A DNA stretch of 64,000 bases from Daucus carota subsp. sativus (lineage: Eukaryota; Streptophyta; Magnoliopsida; Apiales; Apiaceae): assembly GCF_001625215.2 (NCBI RefSeq), contig NC_030382.2, forward strand, positions 47,271,364 through 47,335,363. The letters run 5' to 3'. The notes beneath the pieces are model-generated. The model saw only the letters and a program-made list of their open reading frames with translations, searched no databases and was not told the origin of the DNA. Both the position numbers and the translations under genes were made by a program. Positions 45,049 to 58,848 of this stretch are shown here, piece by piece (positions within the stretch are counted from its first letter, which is position 1; the number at the start of each line of letters is the position of its first letter).

Positions 45049-45146
45049 GTATTGTCAAGATAATCTCCTCCACTTCATTAATTAAGTATTCAAAGCATTT
45101 TACCCCTGTTACAACAATGAAGTGGAGGAGATTATCTTGACAATAC
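45049..45146. repeat. Perfect 31-bp inverted repeat with 36-base loop
   Basis: The arms 45049-45079 and 45116-45146 are exact reverse complements, reading GTATTGTCAAGATAATCTCC and onward at the left. A transcript of either strand would form an uninterrupted 31-bp hairpin. The loop contains AAGTATTCAAAGCATT, of which a near copy follows at about 45165-45180. Confidence 0.9.
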
Positions 45147-45356
45147 TAAAATCCATGAATAATATTCAAAGCATTGTTGTCAAAATTTAAATTAATAACA
45201 ATACAGATTTTGTAAAAATAATATTAAATAATTACTTGGAAAAGAAAAACCAATAATTGAAGAAAGACAGAAATGAATATATGCAGTGGCATGTCTTGAA
45301 CAAGTGGGGGATACTGAGGAACATGCAAATATGTTGCGAAGAAATTCGCATCACTA

Positions 45357-47399
45357 TCAATATACTTATATAAAGGAGAAGCGAGGGGCGTGTAGGTGGC
45401 GCCTCTCACATCGCTTCGTTCTATTTTTCTAATTTTCTGGAATTTTTGGATGAAAAATATCAAAAATTAGAACTACCTTTTTTAGTTTCGGGTATATTAG
45501 AAGCAAGTTTCAGAATCTGATTTTGTTTCAGATTATTTACGGAATATAGTAGCTTCAAAGTTTTAATCTGATTTTGTTTCAGATTATTTAATTATGGGAA
45601 TCAATATACTTATATAAAAGAGAAGTGAGGGGCGTGTAGGTGGCGCCTCTCATATCGCTTCGTTCTATTTTTCTAATTTTCTGGAATTTTTGGATGAAAA
45701 ATATCAAAAATTAGAACTACCTTTTTTAGTTTCGGGTATATTAGAAGTAAGTTTCAGAATCTGATTTTGTTTCAGATTATTTACGGAATATAGTAGCTTC
45801 AAAGTTTTAATCTGATTTTGTTTCAGATTATTTAATTATGGGAAAGACAGATTATTTATGGAATATAGTAGCTTGAAAATTTTAAAGCGAGGGGCGTGTA
45901 GGTGGCGCCTCTCACATCGCTTCGTTCTATTTTTCTAATTTTCTGAAATTTTTGGATGAAAAATATCAAAAATTAGAACTACATTTTTTAGTTTCGGGTA
46001 TATTAGAAGCAAGTTTCAGAATCTGATTTTGTTTCATATTATTTACGGAATATAGTAGCTTCAAAGTTTTAATCTGATTTTGTTTCAGATTATTTAATTA
46101 TGGGAAAGACAGATTATTTATGGAATATAGTAGCTTGAAAATTTTGAAGCGAGGGGCGTGTAGGTGGCGCCTCTCACATCGCTTCGTTCAATTTTTCTAA
46201 TTTTCTGAAATTTTTGGATGAAAAATATCAAAAATTAGAACTACCTTTTTTAGTTTCGGGTATATTAGAAGCAAGTTTCAGAATCAGATTTTGTTTCAGA
46301 TTATTTATGGAATATAGTAGCTTGAAAGTTTTAATCTAATTTTGTTTCAGATTATTTAATTATGGGAAAGACAGATTATTTATGGAATATAGTAGCTTGA
46401 AAATTTTAATCTGATTTTGTTCAGATTATTTTATTATGGGAAAGAGTAGCAAACAAGTCTCTCTGCACCTATAAATAACCGTATAGATCGTAAGATTTTG
46501 GATCATCTAAACACAACCTCCTCTCTCAATACCACAAACCTACCGGATAGTTCTCTTACTCGATTTTTAAAGGAGAAGCGATGGGCGTGTAGGTGACGCC
46601 TCTCACATCGCTCCATCTATTTTTCTAATTTTCTGAAATTTTTGGATGAAAAAATATCAAAACTTAGAAATACCTTTCTCTTGCTCGATTTCTAATTCGG
46701 AAGTGTCGTTCTTCTGCAACGATAAGTGAAGGCTGTTTATACAGTAAAAGTTGTTGCAAGCAAATGTCGTTATAAACCGTTATATTGGAGTCGGCAAATC
46801 CAAACATTAGAAAAGAATATAGTCTTGACATGATATTGATGATCGATGTCAATAAATTAACTATTAGAGATGTATGTTTGTTGGTTATTCTTTAATAATA
46901 TTTGTTTTGTTCATCGAACATGTTTGTTGTTTTTGATTTTTATATTATTTACTTTGTATACATGAAAAAATTATTCATGCATTATATGTTTGCTCCGTTC
47001 AAGCAACTTTTAAGAGAGTAGTTATATTTAAGTTAGATGTTTTTGTACACAATCAATCCAAAAAAAAATTGGAGGAAGGTGACAATGTAAGAACATGATC
47101 ACTTTAAAACAAACAAATAAAATTATAATTTGTCATGCTTTAAATTGTTAATTATGTGTATAAATTTATTTTCATTTTTTCACCATGAATTATAGTCCAA
47201 TTTTGTAATTTTATATATTAGTATTGGTATTACATCAAGATTTTTATAATATAAATTTATTTTATCCTACAAATATTAACTTTAAAACATTAATATACTT
47301 TTTATAGACAACCATAAAATTATTTTATTCTACAAATATTAATATTGAATCATTAATATAATTTTTATAGGCCGCCGCAACGCGCGGCTTCTCAACTAG
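45357..47399 (+). mobile_element. Non-autonomous Helitron B, 2043 bp, with repeated 5' parts
   Basis: The element begins TCAATATACTTATATAAAGG after an A and ends with the hairpin region GCCGCCGCAACGCGCGGC, then TTCTCAACTAG before T, all standard Helitron features. The ends match Helitron A (31214-32235). The 5' part with GCGAGGGGCGTGTAGGTGGC and the following 200 bases occurs about five times, starting near 45377, 45621, 45885, 46146 and 46571. The second copy again has the complete TCAATATACTT terminus after an A (45601). The shared internal block CACCTATAAATA with a leader-like stretch lies near 46470. No transposase is encoded. Confidence 0.85.
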
Positions 47400-49312
47400 T
47401 TATCATAAAAATCCAATTTGTATCTGCATGGCATCAGCCATGCACGTGGCCAGCCTTATAATCTTGCGTATCAACATTTGTTAATTTGTCAACTAGTGTG
47501 CTTTTATGGTAATCCAAGACTATTTGATTTTAGCATCCAAATTCCAAAGCTTTTCTTTACACTACCTATTTGTGAATGCTCGTATCTCCGTTCATAATTT
47601 ACCAAACTGCTTAGCTTATAGAAATTCAGATATGGACCTATTCAGGAACATATTGGTTTTATTTCACCTTAGATAATCGATTCATGATCCGTTTCATAGT
47701 GTCGTTAAAAATTATAGTGTGAAAAAAATGTTAATTATAGAAATCAGATTACTATTCAATATTTTTTTGGATATTTCCATAGTTTGATTTATAATATAAA
47801 AAATAACATTTTTGCTGAGTTTTGGTAGTGAAATTTATAACAATTTCCTGCAAAAACTTCTAAAAATAACTTTAAAACTAAAAATTGCTATTAAATTTAT
47901 CAAACAATTTTTCGTATGATTTTCAGCAAAAATTGTTGTTACTATCTAGAACAATAATGCCAAACAAAGCTTTAAGTCGTACCCGGGGTCTTTATATTAA
48001 CGTATTTTCTATAGGGGTACACAATAAATACTAATTCCTATAAGTTTGGTGCTCATGAAAATACACCTTCAATCTTTTCGGTCTTGGTTTTACAAGAGCA
48101 AATCAGAAAATTTGAGAAATAGAACTATTTGATTTGATTCGTTCTCAGTAGCCATGAGATGATCATCTTAGGGTGATCATTTTGTCGACGTATGCTCTTA
48201 TTATACTCGTAGTCTCTGAAGGATGAGAACCAACTATGTAGCATCTACATCGAGAATTCAAGTATTGTATACATCATTAGTCCGATCCTTTGTAGAAAAT
48301 ATCCGTAATAACGAACTTGCAAAATGAATATGTTTATCATAAAGAGATTCGTCGATCCTGACCCTAGACCCATATATTAAATTTTTGTAATGGAGTATGA
48401 ATATAAATATAAATTGAAAAAAGAAAAAAACGTGATAAGTTGCAGTGAATTGAGGCAAGTGCCAGAAACAGAGATGGGTGGGGCATTGTGTTTAGAAAAC
48501 CAAGCCCACCATTTCTCAATATCTTTGTCACTTTTCACCTTAACTTTCTCAATTTCTCCTTATTTCCTTCCAACTCTCCTTTTTCCTTTCATTTCCTTCC
48601 ACACACACTTTTACCCCCATACACACTTTCCCATCCATTTGTCGTCTCTTTCTCTCGAACTGTGTGCTTGATTCCCTCTCACTTTCATCGTCTCAATATT
48701 AGGAAAAGATGCCATTCACTACTACCTAATTCACAATCTTTTGGTACACTTTGCTGTGCCTGTGCATTCCATTCCATGACAAACAATTTCGTGTCGGAAA
48801 TGTTGATTTAGAAATTTATTGGAGTACTACTTTAACTTTTCACTCTGGATTCTGTACACCATTCTTGACTATTGTCCATTTTATTCATAATATCAGAAAC
48901 CAATGATTACAAAGGATTTTATAGCTTTTCGTATATCATTCCGTTAAGCAGTACAATCACAATAATTTCCATCACCATACAGCAACATTAATTATATTGT
49001 CCAATAAACTTGTCATATCAGGATTCGACTCTCGGCAACAAAGTCTGATATTATTTTAAAGTTTTAGAATTAAGTAAATTTTGGAAATTAGGATTTTTTT
49101 TAATATATGTTTACGAACTGCTAAAACTGACAGAATATTGTTGCAGGCAGAAAACAATACTCAGAATAATCAAATCAACTTCATTCAATAACTTGGTTAC
49201 TCACTAGATTTATACACCAGTCGCAAGCTACTTAAAGTACCAAAACAGAATTTAAATTCAAGAGAAAGCTGGAATGCAGGTCCTGACCATGACGTTTTTT
49301 TAATCGAAAATT
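47400..49312. other. Spacer between Helitron B and the HD-Zip gene
   Basis: No gene is supported. A C/T-rich block at about 48500-48690 gives a 107-codon frame of low complexity (F, S, P, H, L) that looks like promoter or leader DNA and not protein. The last bases next to 49312 will be 3'UTR of the HD-Zip gene. Confidence 0.5.
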
Positions 49313-50953
49313 TTAATTAAACGGCTGTTGTTCGAGCCAAGGCCAGAAAGCAGTTTGATCCTCCACTCCGGTGAACATGTTGCAGAAATGTTCTTCCTTG
49401 ACTGATTGTTGATGAGGATGATCGGATGGTCTTGACATATGGAATGCCGCGGGTTGCTGCAGCCTAAAAAAACTCGACTTATTATTATTATTCGGAGGGG
49501 GGAAGAGCGGTATGCTGGTGAGTTTATGAGGATGGCTGTCGATAGCTGGTGATGTTCTTGAGAAATCTGGTTTTATTTCAGAGCTGTTTTCTGTGCTCCT
49601 GTTGCTGGATGATCCTTCTGTTTCTTTGTTCAGGTTTATTGACTCTGTTGGCTCCCCATTTTTTAATGCCATTATCTGCAGTCAGTCAGTTAATAATGTG
49701 ATTAATTACTGAAACAAGAAGTAGACACACTTATTGAAAACATATATAATTAGCTAATGATGAGGTGGATCTAATGATTAACTCCTCTCCAGGTAGTTTG
49801 GTAAAGCCATCACCAGTCAAACGATTAAACAATGATTCAGGTAAAAAAAAATGCATGGAGATTATCCAACTTGAAACAAAATTAAAATTACCATGCACCA
49901 AGATTTTGTCATTCTTCTACATTCCCTTCTCCTGGCTCACTGATATTAGTCTATGTTTATTTTTCCAAATGTTACAATTAGCACATGGGATTATTTGACA
50001 CCTTACGTTACACGTTACTGAGAATATTTAATATGTCCAACTCGGAAGTAGGGTTTGAGCGATGGTATGTACAGAGCAATGAGCCCTATGCCGGTAAGAG
50101 AAGAATTAGTTGTGGGTCAGGTGTATAGCAGAGACTGTGTGCATATATGTGATGACCTTAATTTTTGAGAAAATTTTGGAGACCTTTTAAAGTTGTTAAA
50201 AACACATAAACATGTTGAACAAATATGGAGTAATTTATAGATAATAATATCATGAAAGAAAGATATGGCTTGTGATGATGTACCTGGGCGTGTAGTTTCT
50301 GATTGTGAGACTGGAGGGAGTCATTTTCAGCTTTAACAGCATCAAACTGAGACTTGAGTAGATCATAATCTTTCTCCAATTGCTTGGTCTTCCATCTGGC
50401 TCTCCTGTTCTGAAACCAAATAGCAATCTGTCTAGGCTGAAGCCCGAGAGCCCTGGCCAGCTCCAGTTTTCTATCAGGCTCAAGCTTGTTCCCCATCTCA
50501 AAGCTCTTCTCAAGAGTCCTCACCTGCTCCATGTTTAGCCTTCTCTTCTTTGAACCTCCTGATCCTACGGTTCCTGATCCATCATCATCCTCCGGATCAG
50601 ACAAATCATCCACATGATCTCCATGTATGTTGCTTTCTTCATTAAGCTGCTGCTGATGATGATCACCTCCCGAAAATGACATGGATCTTTTCCCAAGAAA
50701 CGAGCCAATCGTCCCTGTACATATAACATTCCAACAAATAAATATCCTAAATTATTCAAATTATGTATACTAATTATGTCTAGCCAGAGAAGTGTGTACC
50801 ATGGAAATCTTGAGGAGGCAATAAATTCTGAGACGAATCAATAAATTGAGAGGCCGGGTTCTGAATATGATTGCGTCGATGATCTTGTTCTTGATGATGA
50901 TGTAGCATGAAATTGGCCGGGAAGAAATCCATCTCTCTGGTGCAAGTACTCAT
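49313..50953 (-). CDS. HD-Zip class I transcription factor (ATHB13/23/20-like)
   Basis: HD-Zip I proteins bind CAATNATTG as dimers and control leaf growth, sugar and stress responses. Exons on the minus strand are 50953-50800, 50714-50284 and 49675-49313, in phase, about 315 residues. The N-terminus [20 protein letters not shown] fits the family start, so I chose the second ATG over the one at 50965. PPQDFH then [14 protein letters not shown] is the conserved N-terminal motif of this subgroup. The homeodomain runs from about residue 107 ([20 protein letters not shown] to [20 protein letters not shown]). A leucine zipper follows ([17 protein letters not shown]). The tail has [19 protein letters not shown], the aromatic/acidic activation motif of ATHB13-like members. 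The exon break after KLHAQ is shared by the subgroup. Confidence 0.95.
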
Positions 50954-53900
50954 CAGTAACTTCACTCTAGCTAGTATTTAAACATAAGAATTCCTCTAAG
51001 GAAAAGGGGAGAAAAAGATCGATTTTCGAAAGAAAGGTGTAGGCATAGATATTTGCCAGCTGCAGCAGCTTTAGATGTTGAGTGGTGCTCTGACTTTCAT
51101 GTTCACAGACAGTGATCGACAGAAAGCGAGAGAGACTTATCAGGTTATGCAATGTTACAACTAACTCATCCACACTAATCTTATATCACTTCAAATTTTA
51201 CTGTTTTTTATTTATTTTTTTAACGTAGATTTTTATAAAGTCGTATTTGGTGCGATAAAAATACTTGTGGTGAAGCTGCATTGCATGAGAGTGAGGATCA
51301 GGAGATGAGCTTCACGGTAAGTACAGGGACAGATTTTTATTCTATATATATTAACACAAACAACTCGACAGAAGCAATAACCAAACTGGCTCCTGCTGTA
51401 TAATATTCTCTACTACTACGTACAGATCAATACTTACATGTTACAACAATTTGTGTATTGTCCTACAAGATTTCAAGTGCAACTAGCCATGTATGAAAGA
51501 ATATGATGGAGTAGATAAGAATAGGATTTTCAAAGTCAATTTAAATTTTAATTCAATAACAAACTACTTTTGGAATAAAATAAAAACCAAGCCACTCTTG
51601 CCCTTATCTCCGCAAACAAGAAATTTTAAGATACATACAAATTGGTATATAATTTCAGATCCATTTGAGATCTTATTATAAGATCTTAAAATTTTAGATG
51701 AACTGGTTCTCAACACGATGATAATCTAAGATCGAGAAAATAAGAGCAGTTTAAGCATCCGGGACCCCGGAATACTAAAATGTAAAATGTGATAGTTTCA
51801 GCAAATGAAGTTTGAAATTGTGAGAGGGAATCAAATGGTGAGACTAGCAGAGAAGCTGATAAGCATTCAGGTTATTCCGATCCAAGATGAAAAAGAAAGA
51901 GGGGGTCCTATGTATTAGGAATTGCCACCTAACTCCCAACACCTATCGTGCACCACGACTATCTCCTTTCCCATGCATTTTGCATTTCTATTTTCTACCT
52001 GGCTCCTTTCCTCATTTCCACAGTCGAACAAATTTTGGGACAAAATCCCAATTTATTACAAACAAGCAGGGATTTAAAACATAAACTAACTAAATCTCAT
52101 TACAGTTACTATAATGGTAATTATAGCATAAACTGATTTAAAGATGGCTACCTGTTTCTGTCTATCCTTGTCTGCATTACAGTAAGTCTCACTATCTACA
52201 CTAAATTTGGTTTCTAGGCAGCCAGCTCACGTTGTCTTTAACTAAGCAGCTGACTATATTGTTGGGTTGTTAGAATTAAATTTAGGCCTTTAAAATATTA
52301 ATTTCAACACCACACAATTTGATTATCGTATTCGTGTCTGGGTGCATGAATTAGATAGGGATGAAATGAGTGTTAGCTAAAGTAGCTTTCACGACATGAA
52401 CACATGAGCAACACCCTGATCGAATTGTAGTTGTTTTGGACATGTGGGTCTTTGTTTTTTCTAATTTAGCTGGCTCGTATTTTGTATACCAACAGTTTAT
52501 CTCAGGACCCATTCGCATACGGACGTTACCCAAGTCTCCTTCGGCCTACAAATATTCTGCTTTCCAAAGTAAGAGTAAACAGAAAGGCCAAAACCGAGAT
52601 ATATATCGAATCGGAAACCAAAACAATCGAATTATTCAAATTTGAAATTGGAATCATTTTCAATTATCAAAATTGAAATTAAATGATTATTATATCTGTC
52701 ATGGTACTCGAAATAGACCGAAGAATATTCACTTCTACCGTTTTATCTTTTAAACTCAGACCACTGAAATCTTGCCGGAAGGCTCCAATTAGTATGGCAA
52801 CTTTCTAACCGGTAAAGAAAGAAGATTGTTAACCCTTTTCATGTACTGAGCTTTGCCACAGATTAATCGATCATAAGAACTGTTGTGACCAGTTTAGTAA
52901 TGATGTTAATGTGTATATGGGGTCTCTTGTTTTTGTTCCTTGCATGCATAGACACAACTGATATTCACAGATGCAGTTCAACTGAATGCATTATGCATAT
53001 AAACTAAATAAATATACTATCTAACAACGGGAAAACTAGGAATTCGAAATAACGGGAGGTAACACTTGAATTTTTGCCGAGACTCAAAATCAAATTTCTA
53101 AACAATATTTAACAAAAAATAATATTATAAAAAACGAATTCTCTATTGATTTTTGAAAATTAGCCGGGACTCTGTCTACGTAAACCCGTCCTGCTGCCCT
53201 GACATGTCCATGCCATGTGTTGAGACGAAAGAAGCAAAGCTTCTCCACCATATGGGCCTCCCTTTCCGGCGCACTCTCATCTGAATCCATGTGCCTTCTT
53301 CGCTTCACGTCACCCTGTTAGTTCCAATATCTCCTTTCCATCTTTCAAATTTTCACAAAATGAAAAGAAATATCGCTATCCGTAACTGACAGCGATTCAT
53401 CAACCACTTGTTGTACTAGTCACGCTCGTTTTCAAAAAACTTGAGCTGCTCCCACGTACATGCAACATGACATAAATTTCTAACCCGGTGGCCCATCTTC
53501 CAGCACTGTCAGTTTGACAGGAGGCCCAACGCTCACTGTTTCAGACCTCATGTGGGCCTTGCTTTACTGTTCCCTCTTATTCCCACACCAATGCATCCAT
53601 TCTAATTCATTATCTTCTTCCTCTTCCTAACTACCCAATTCCACAGGTGACACAAAAATGTACTCTAATAAAAACATTCTCCTGTGGTAGTTTATAAAGA
53701 CTGTTCAGCTAGTTCGGGAACAAAGTCATTTTGTGTGGACCTCTAGACACAGTATTAATGTGAAATATTTGAATTCGAGATTGCAGAATGCACTCTTGTT
53801 GACTTGAGTTGCCACTAAGAAATTTGAGCACCATATCAACCATGAAAGGTAAATTAGCTTGAGTTACCGCTAAGAACCATCAATCTAAATTAGCTTAAGT

Positions 53901-55071
53901 TACTGCTAACTGCTACGGCTCTAATTGTCCGGGTCTGTATAAACATATACCTGAGTTCTCGACACATTGCACAGATATGATTGACTCAAATAGCATCGAT
54001 TAAATCTACAGGGCTTAGACTAAGCTTATTATTCCTGATTACAGTACCTTGTCTAGAACTACAGGAAGAGCACCAGCACCGCTGCTCCTGAGAAGGTCAT
54101 CTACATTCCTTTTCTGATTGCGGGTACATAATTTGTTTTCTTTCTACTTCAGGAATCAGCTCAACCAAAATGGAAAACCTGGTAGAATCCGAAAGAATTA
54201 TAAAGTTTTGGCAGTTTAAGTGTAGCAATCACGCGGCAAGGGCAGATAAGGAATCCAGGAAAGATGCAGGTAGTAAATTCTAATTATATGGGAAAGTAGT
54301 TCTAGCATTCTCGAAGATATATTTTAAGGGAAGTGCCCAAGTTTGTACAAGTCGTACTTGGAATTTGGAAACAAAGAACGAAGAAGCCATTACCAGGAGT
54401 AATTTTGTTTCAAGGAAAACAATATAGGCAAGTAAGTTCAGGGTGTCTTTAATTTTTTAAGACGGCCCAGGGCAAGCCACAGAGATCTTCTCCAACACGA
54501 TGCCCACCATAATAATGGCTAACTTACAGTGAACAGAGACATATTCTTGTAATAGAGGTGCCAAAATTTATCTTTTGCACCTCAAACTATTGTCATATTA
54601 TCTCTACTTAATGCAGTGAACTTGAATTTACAATACAGAATTTGATCCACTTTACCTTCTTCACATTCAGCATATGAGAAAGCAAGGAGGTGAACATGAG
54701 AGCACGACATACCTACATGATCACCATCGACCGATCCTTGTATCTTTCCAGAGTTCATCGCATGCAGTTCTATGAAGTCATTTATTCTGACGTATTTTGG
54801 CACCTCTATCCAAAAAAAATAAAAAAACCAGATACATGCAATTGCATGCCAGTATAAGCTAAAAACCCAAATTTTGTGTGCATAAACTTCTTGAGAAATA
54901 TCTGTACACAGTAAACTGTACTTGCATCAACTTAAAACATGGTAAACATGGATAACACCAAGTTTTCTGTCAAAGTGATATCCATTAATGTACCCACATA
55001 TATTAACTACTTATGATATGATGCACGAAAAACTAAGAGCCTGAATATTTTTGTGAGTCACCCAGATGCAG
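50954..55071. other. Long spacer between the HD-Zip and BPA1-like genes
   Basis: The first kilobase beyond 50953 is the HD-Zip 5'UTR and promoter. Short frames at 51887-52136, 52436-52676, 53090-53308 and 54582-54803 have no recognisable domain and are not called. The block at about 53160-53330 is GC-richer than its neighbours. Sequence just before 55072 is probable 3'UTR of the BPA1-like gene. No mobile element end was recognised. Confidence 0.5.
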
Positions 55072-57068
55072 TTATTTGCTAGTATCGCGATTGCCAAGAT
55101 CAGCTGCAGCTTTGGCTGCTCGGCTTAGAGCATCTGACATCCAAAGAGCTCCCTTAGAAAAGTAACTGCTGTTCACCACAGTGTTGGTAGCTGCTGCAGC
55201 AGTTCTTCCTGTGGCTGCTACAGCCGATTTGGTGGTATCATAGATGTGGTATCGCTCGTCCACAGATTTGACTGCTCCAACACCTGCATAAATCTTATCA
55301 GTGAGGCCAATCTTCTCGCTCAGCTCAGCAACCTTTGCTGTTGCAGTTGCCGAAACTTGATGAGATTCATCAAAAGATTTAGCTTTGCTCAGTGCTCCTA
55401 CTCCAAGCACGTATCCTTTGGATACCATGGCTTTCACCACATCTTGAGCCAATGACATTGCTTCTCCAGCAGAAGGAACAGAACGAGTGCCTTCCGAAAC
55501 ATGCTGCTAAGATAGTTGTGTAGATGTTAATAAAAGGAAACAAGGTTAACTTAGAATTCCAGAAACGGCAGAACATTAACCATATCTAACAGAGCAAGAG
55601 ATGAAAAAAAAATATAAATAAACATACATTTTCACTGCTTTCATCTTCTATCTTCCATGTAGGTCGGTTCCAGATATTAAATTCATCTTCAGACTGTCCC
55701 CAGTTGGTTATACAAACAGGTCGATCCAAAATTGTAGCGCCCTGAAACAAATCAAAACATGTGAACAATAAGCTATCAAATGTATTCCGGAGACAAAACA
55801 AAAACTCCTTGTATACATATAAAAGGCATCATGTGCGATGAATATCAAGCTGAGAAGTCATAATATGAGGTAGTTTTGTTCGAGCTGCGTTTAAGAAGAT
55901 AACATGATAGTAATATAAAAAGTCCAAACAACTCTCAGCAAAAGTATGAATTAGCAGTGCCAATGAAGCAAGAGTATGCAAAACAAGATATGTTAGATTA
56001 GCTGTTACCAAAACCTGTAATCATATAGCTATTATATAGTGACATTCTTCTGTTACCATAGTCATCTGATGTTTCATAGTGACATCCTTCAGATGAACAG
56101 TTACCTAGATGCTAAAAAACATACATCTAAATTCTAATGAGGTATTTCAAAAATGACTTTTTAAAAAAGAAAATAGTGGAAGTGTTTGTATTATTGTATA
56201 TAATTACAGCAAAACTTACACTGAGCAACACAGCAGTTTCCAGAGCATGAGCATACTTGAAGGACACATAAGCTGTACTAGCCAAATCACCAGCCCTGTT
56301 TCCCAATGCACAAACATCGATCTACATCAGCAAACCATATATAAAAGTAATAACAGAGGATAAAAGTTTTTTGAAAATGCAAGACTACAAGCTCTTTGAA
56401 GCAAACAACAATCCTGATGTATATATATATATCAACAGTCCTCTTTGTTGTAGGAGTATAGACTATGTGAACTATATAGCTGCAAAAACTATAGCATCCA
56501 AAAAAGTCTGCCTATCTTATTCATATGCCATGATAGAATATTAGACACCAATCAGTATCATACTACATACAGAAGGATCCATATTAAAAGCTATTGCAAA
56601 TTGGAAACTAATGGCTTTGATAATCTGATATCATGTAAGAAGACTGCTAAAAATTAAGGTTGCATGTACGATAGAAAGCCCGACTAGCAGAAATGACTTT
56701 TTTTAAGTCCATAGTGATGGTACCCTTGTTTGGTCTTTTCCTAATTTTTTTCAAGTCCATAAAGAGGTAGACTTATGGTTTAAAAGCAAAATATCAATTC
56801 ATTGTATTTATTGCTACATTGCTATTAATAACAATAACCAGAGGAGTGTCAAACCAACTCTTGTCAATTTAAATGTGGATATTAGTTAAAATTACAAATA
56901 GTATTTATTAATTATTACAATATAATAATCCAGGAAGAATATTTGTCATAACCTGATAATTTCGACATGCTCAATCTTCCCGCAGAAAGCAAAAAAATCT
57001 TGAATATCCTTCTCTGTTGCCGCAGGAGACAGGCTTGTTACTTCGATCGTATACAAACGTGAATCCAT
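55072..57068 (-). CDS. RRM protein, binding partner of ACD11 1 (BPA1)-like
   Basis: BPA1-family proteins carry one RNA-recognition motif, bind the lipid-transfer protein ACD11 and modulate cell death and defence. Coding exons on the minus strand are 57068-56953, 56295-56220, 55741-55628 and 55503-55072, in phase, about 245 residues. The RRM covers roughly residues 4-75: RLYTIEVTSLSPAATEKDIQ, FFAFCGKIEHVEI and STAYVSFKYAHALETAVLLS. The central part ATILDRPVCITNW leads into the C-terminal Ala/Ser-rich region with AQDVVKAMVSKGYVLG, ALSKAKSFDESHQVSATAT, TGRTAAAATNTVVNSSYFSK and ALSRAAKAAADLG, all diagnostic of the family. RNP motifs are weak, as in relatives, so RNA binding is uncertain. A 5'UTR exon near 58849-58940 is separated by a long intron. 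Confidence 0.9.
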
Positions 57069-57080
57069 GTCTTTGGAACC

Positions 57081-58848
57081 TACACATAAGACAATCACAG
57101 ACTTGAACTGGTATACAAATGAAGAGGAACAATGAAGCTCATATATTTTTCAATGGAAACTAAGTATGGACAACGATTGCTGTAACTGCATTTTGATATC
57201 TAGGTTTCATAATAATTATCACATAATTTATTTCAACTGACTCACTCATCAATAACCGCAGAAACATTGCGTCTTTACAGTAAGGGTTACTCTTTGAAAA
57301 CCACACTGATACACTAATTACAAAACTTCAATTGAATCTTTTCTTTGAATACCTCCACACTCTAGTCTCACAGAAAGACTAACTCAGTGGTATAGGCGTA
57401 TAGCCCAAATCATGTGCTTATGTAGGACACTCGATGAAACATAATTTTAACTTGAATACTGAATAATAACTTGCTGCATATGATTATGAATCCTTCTATA
57501 CTGGCTAAAACAGTTTGAAACTTAAATATATCATTCGGAGTTACTTTTGAATAGTGGGTTAATGTATGAGGGAAAAAGAGCTGAGAAATCAGGATTCATG
57601 TTCACAAATTCATCAAGTCATGTTGAGATTAGAAAATCCCAGAAATTTCACAAATTGGAAATTCATATATTTGGCACATACATGCAGTTGCACGTGTAGC
57701 AGCAATACATAAATGTTTCCGTAATGATAAAAGTTACCTTTTTACAACAACATTCTAACTGATCTTCAGATATCACATTACATTTAATAAGATCATATAA
57801 TTTTGTGTCGTTTCTCATTTAGAACAAGTTAAAGAATCTTCCTAGAAACCCACTAAATAAAAAATGATTCCCCTGCTCCCAATATCATAACCAGCAAATA
57901 GAAAAATACAAAAGATAAGAAGTGCTGTAAAACACAGGATGTCGCTGCGAAATTCATATGCAATTTATACAAAACTACGTGAATTCAAATTTTCTAAAAC
58001 TAACTTTCCCAGATCAATTCTATTACAATATCACATTATTAACAAAAAAACAATATGAAACACGTTTCAGAATTGAGGCGATCTAGGGTTGTAAGCTATA
58101 TGCCAATGATAAATGGTAAACATGAGAAACATGAATCAATGTTCTAATTTCATTTTGTCATAAGCGGGATAAACAATTCATCAAAACCTAACGAATTAGG
58201 AATTCAAAGATTCAGCACATATAGCATATAGGCAGTCGCACTTGCAGTAGCCATGCAGAGATATTACCGAAAGAAACAAATACCGTTTTCCGCGGATAAT
58301 TTTTTTTTAACAGAATCTTACTTTTTTGGCAATTTCTCATTTAACACAAGGGAATAAGGAATCTTTCCGTGAAAACTACAATATCAATTTTCATGCTTGG
58401 CCAACTTCCTGAAAACCCCTTACTTCCAAAATCAAACCCAATGAAAACATATCATTACTGATCACAAACTGCTATTGAATATGGGAATTAGGATGATCCT
58501 GCAAAGAAACTCATAGACAATAACACACACACACATGTTCTCAAATTTCACGGGTTTTCGATAAAAAAAAAAAACCAAAATTTCCATTCAATTTCTCAAA
58601 CACCAAACTTCCCATATCAATATCATTCCTTAAAAGGATGAAAACACAATCATCAACAGGCAAGTGATCTAGGGTTCTAAGCAACAAAGAAAGTGAACAA
58701 ACAATCAAAATCTCGACTTAAATAACACAACAATCAAGAAAACCAAATTAAACACCATCACAGAAATCACCCACTTGTATATAAGAAAAACAATCATGAA
58801 AAATCAAAGCTTTAGAAACTATTAATTAAAACCAAATAAAAAAAGTAC
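57081..58848 (-). other. Long 5'UTR intron of the BPA1-like gene (inferred)
   Basis: On the minus strand a GT donor (CTCAAG then GTACTTTTTT) lies near 58848 and an AG acceptor (TGTGTAG) lies about a dozen bases before the ATG. The stretch between them, about 1.77 kb, is AT-rich with no ORF. Such leader introns often raise expression in plants. Inferred from splice-like sites only. Confidence 0.45.

Noticed and set aside
48488-48811. 107-codon frame in a C/T-rich block
   Set aside because: Low complexity, no recognisable domain; looks like promoter or leader DNA.
53090-53308. 72-codon minus-strand frame in a GC-richer block
   Set aside because: No domain, ends in an AT-rich tail; composition alone does not support a gene.
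54582-54803. 73-codon minus-strand frame downstream of the BPA1-like gene
   Set aside because: No recognised domain and no splice context tying it to the neighbour.
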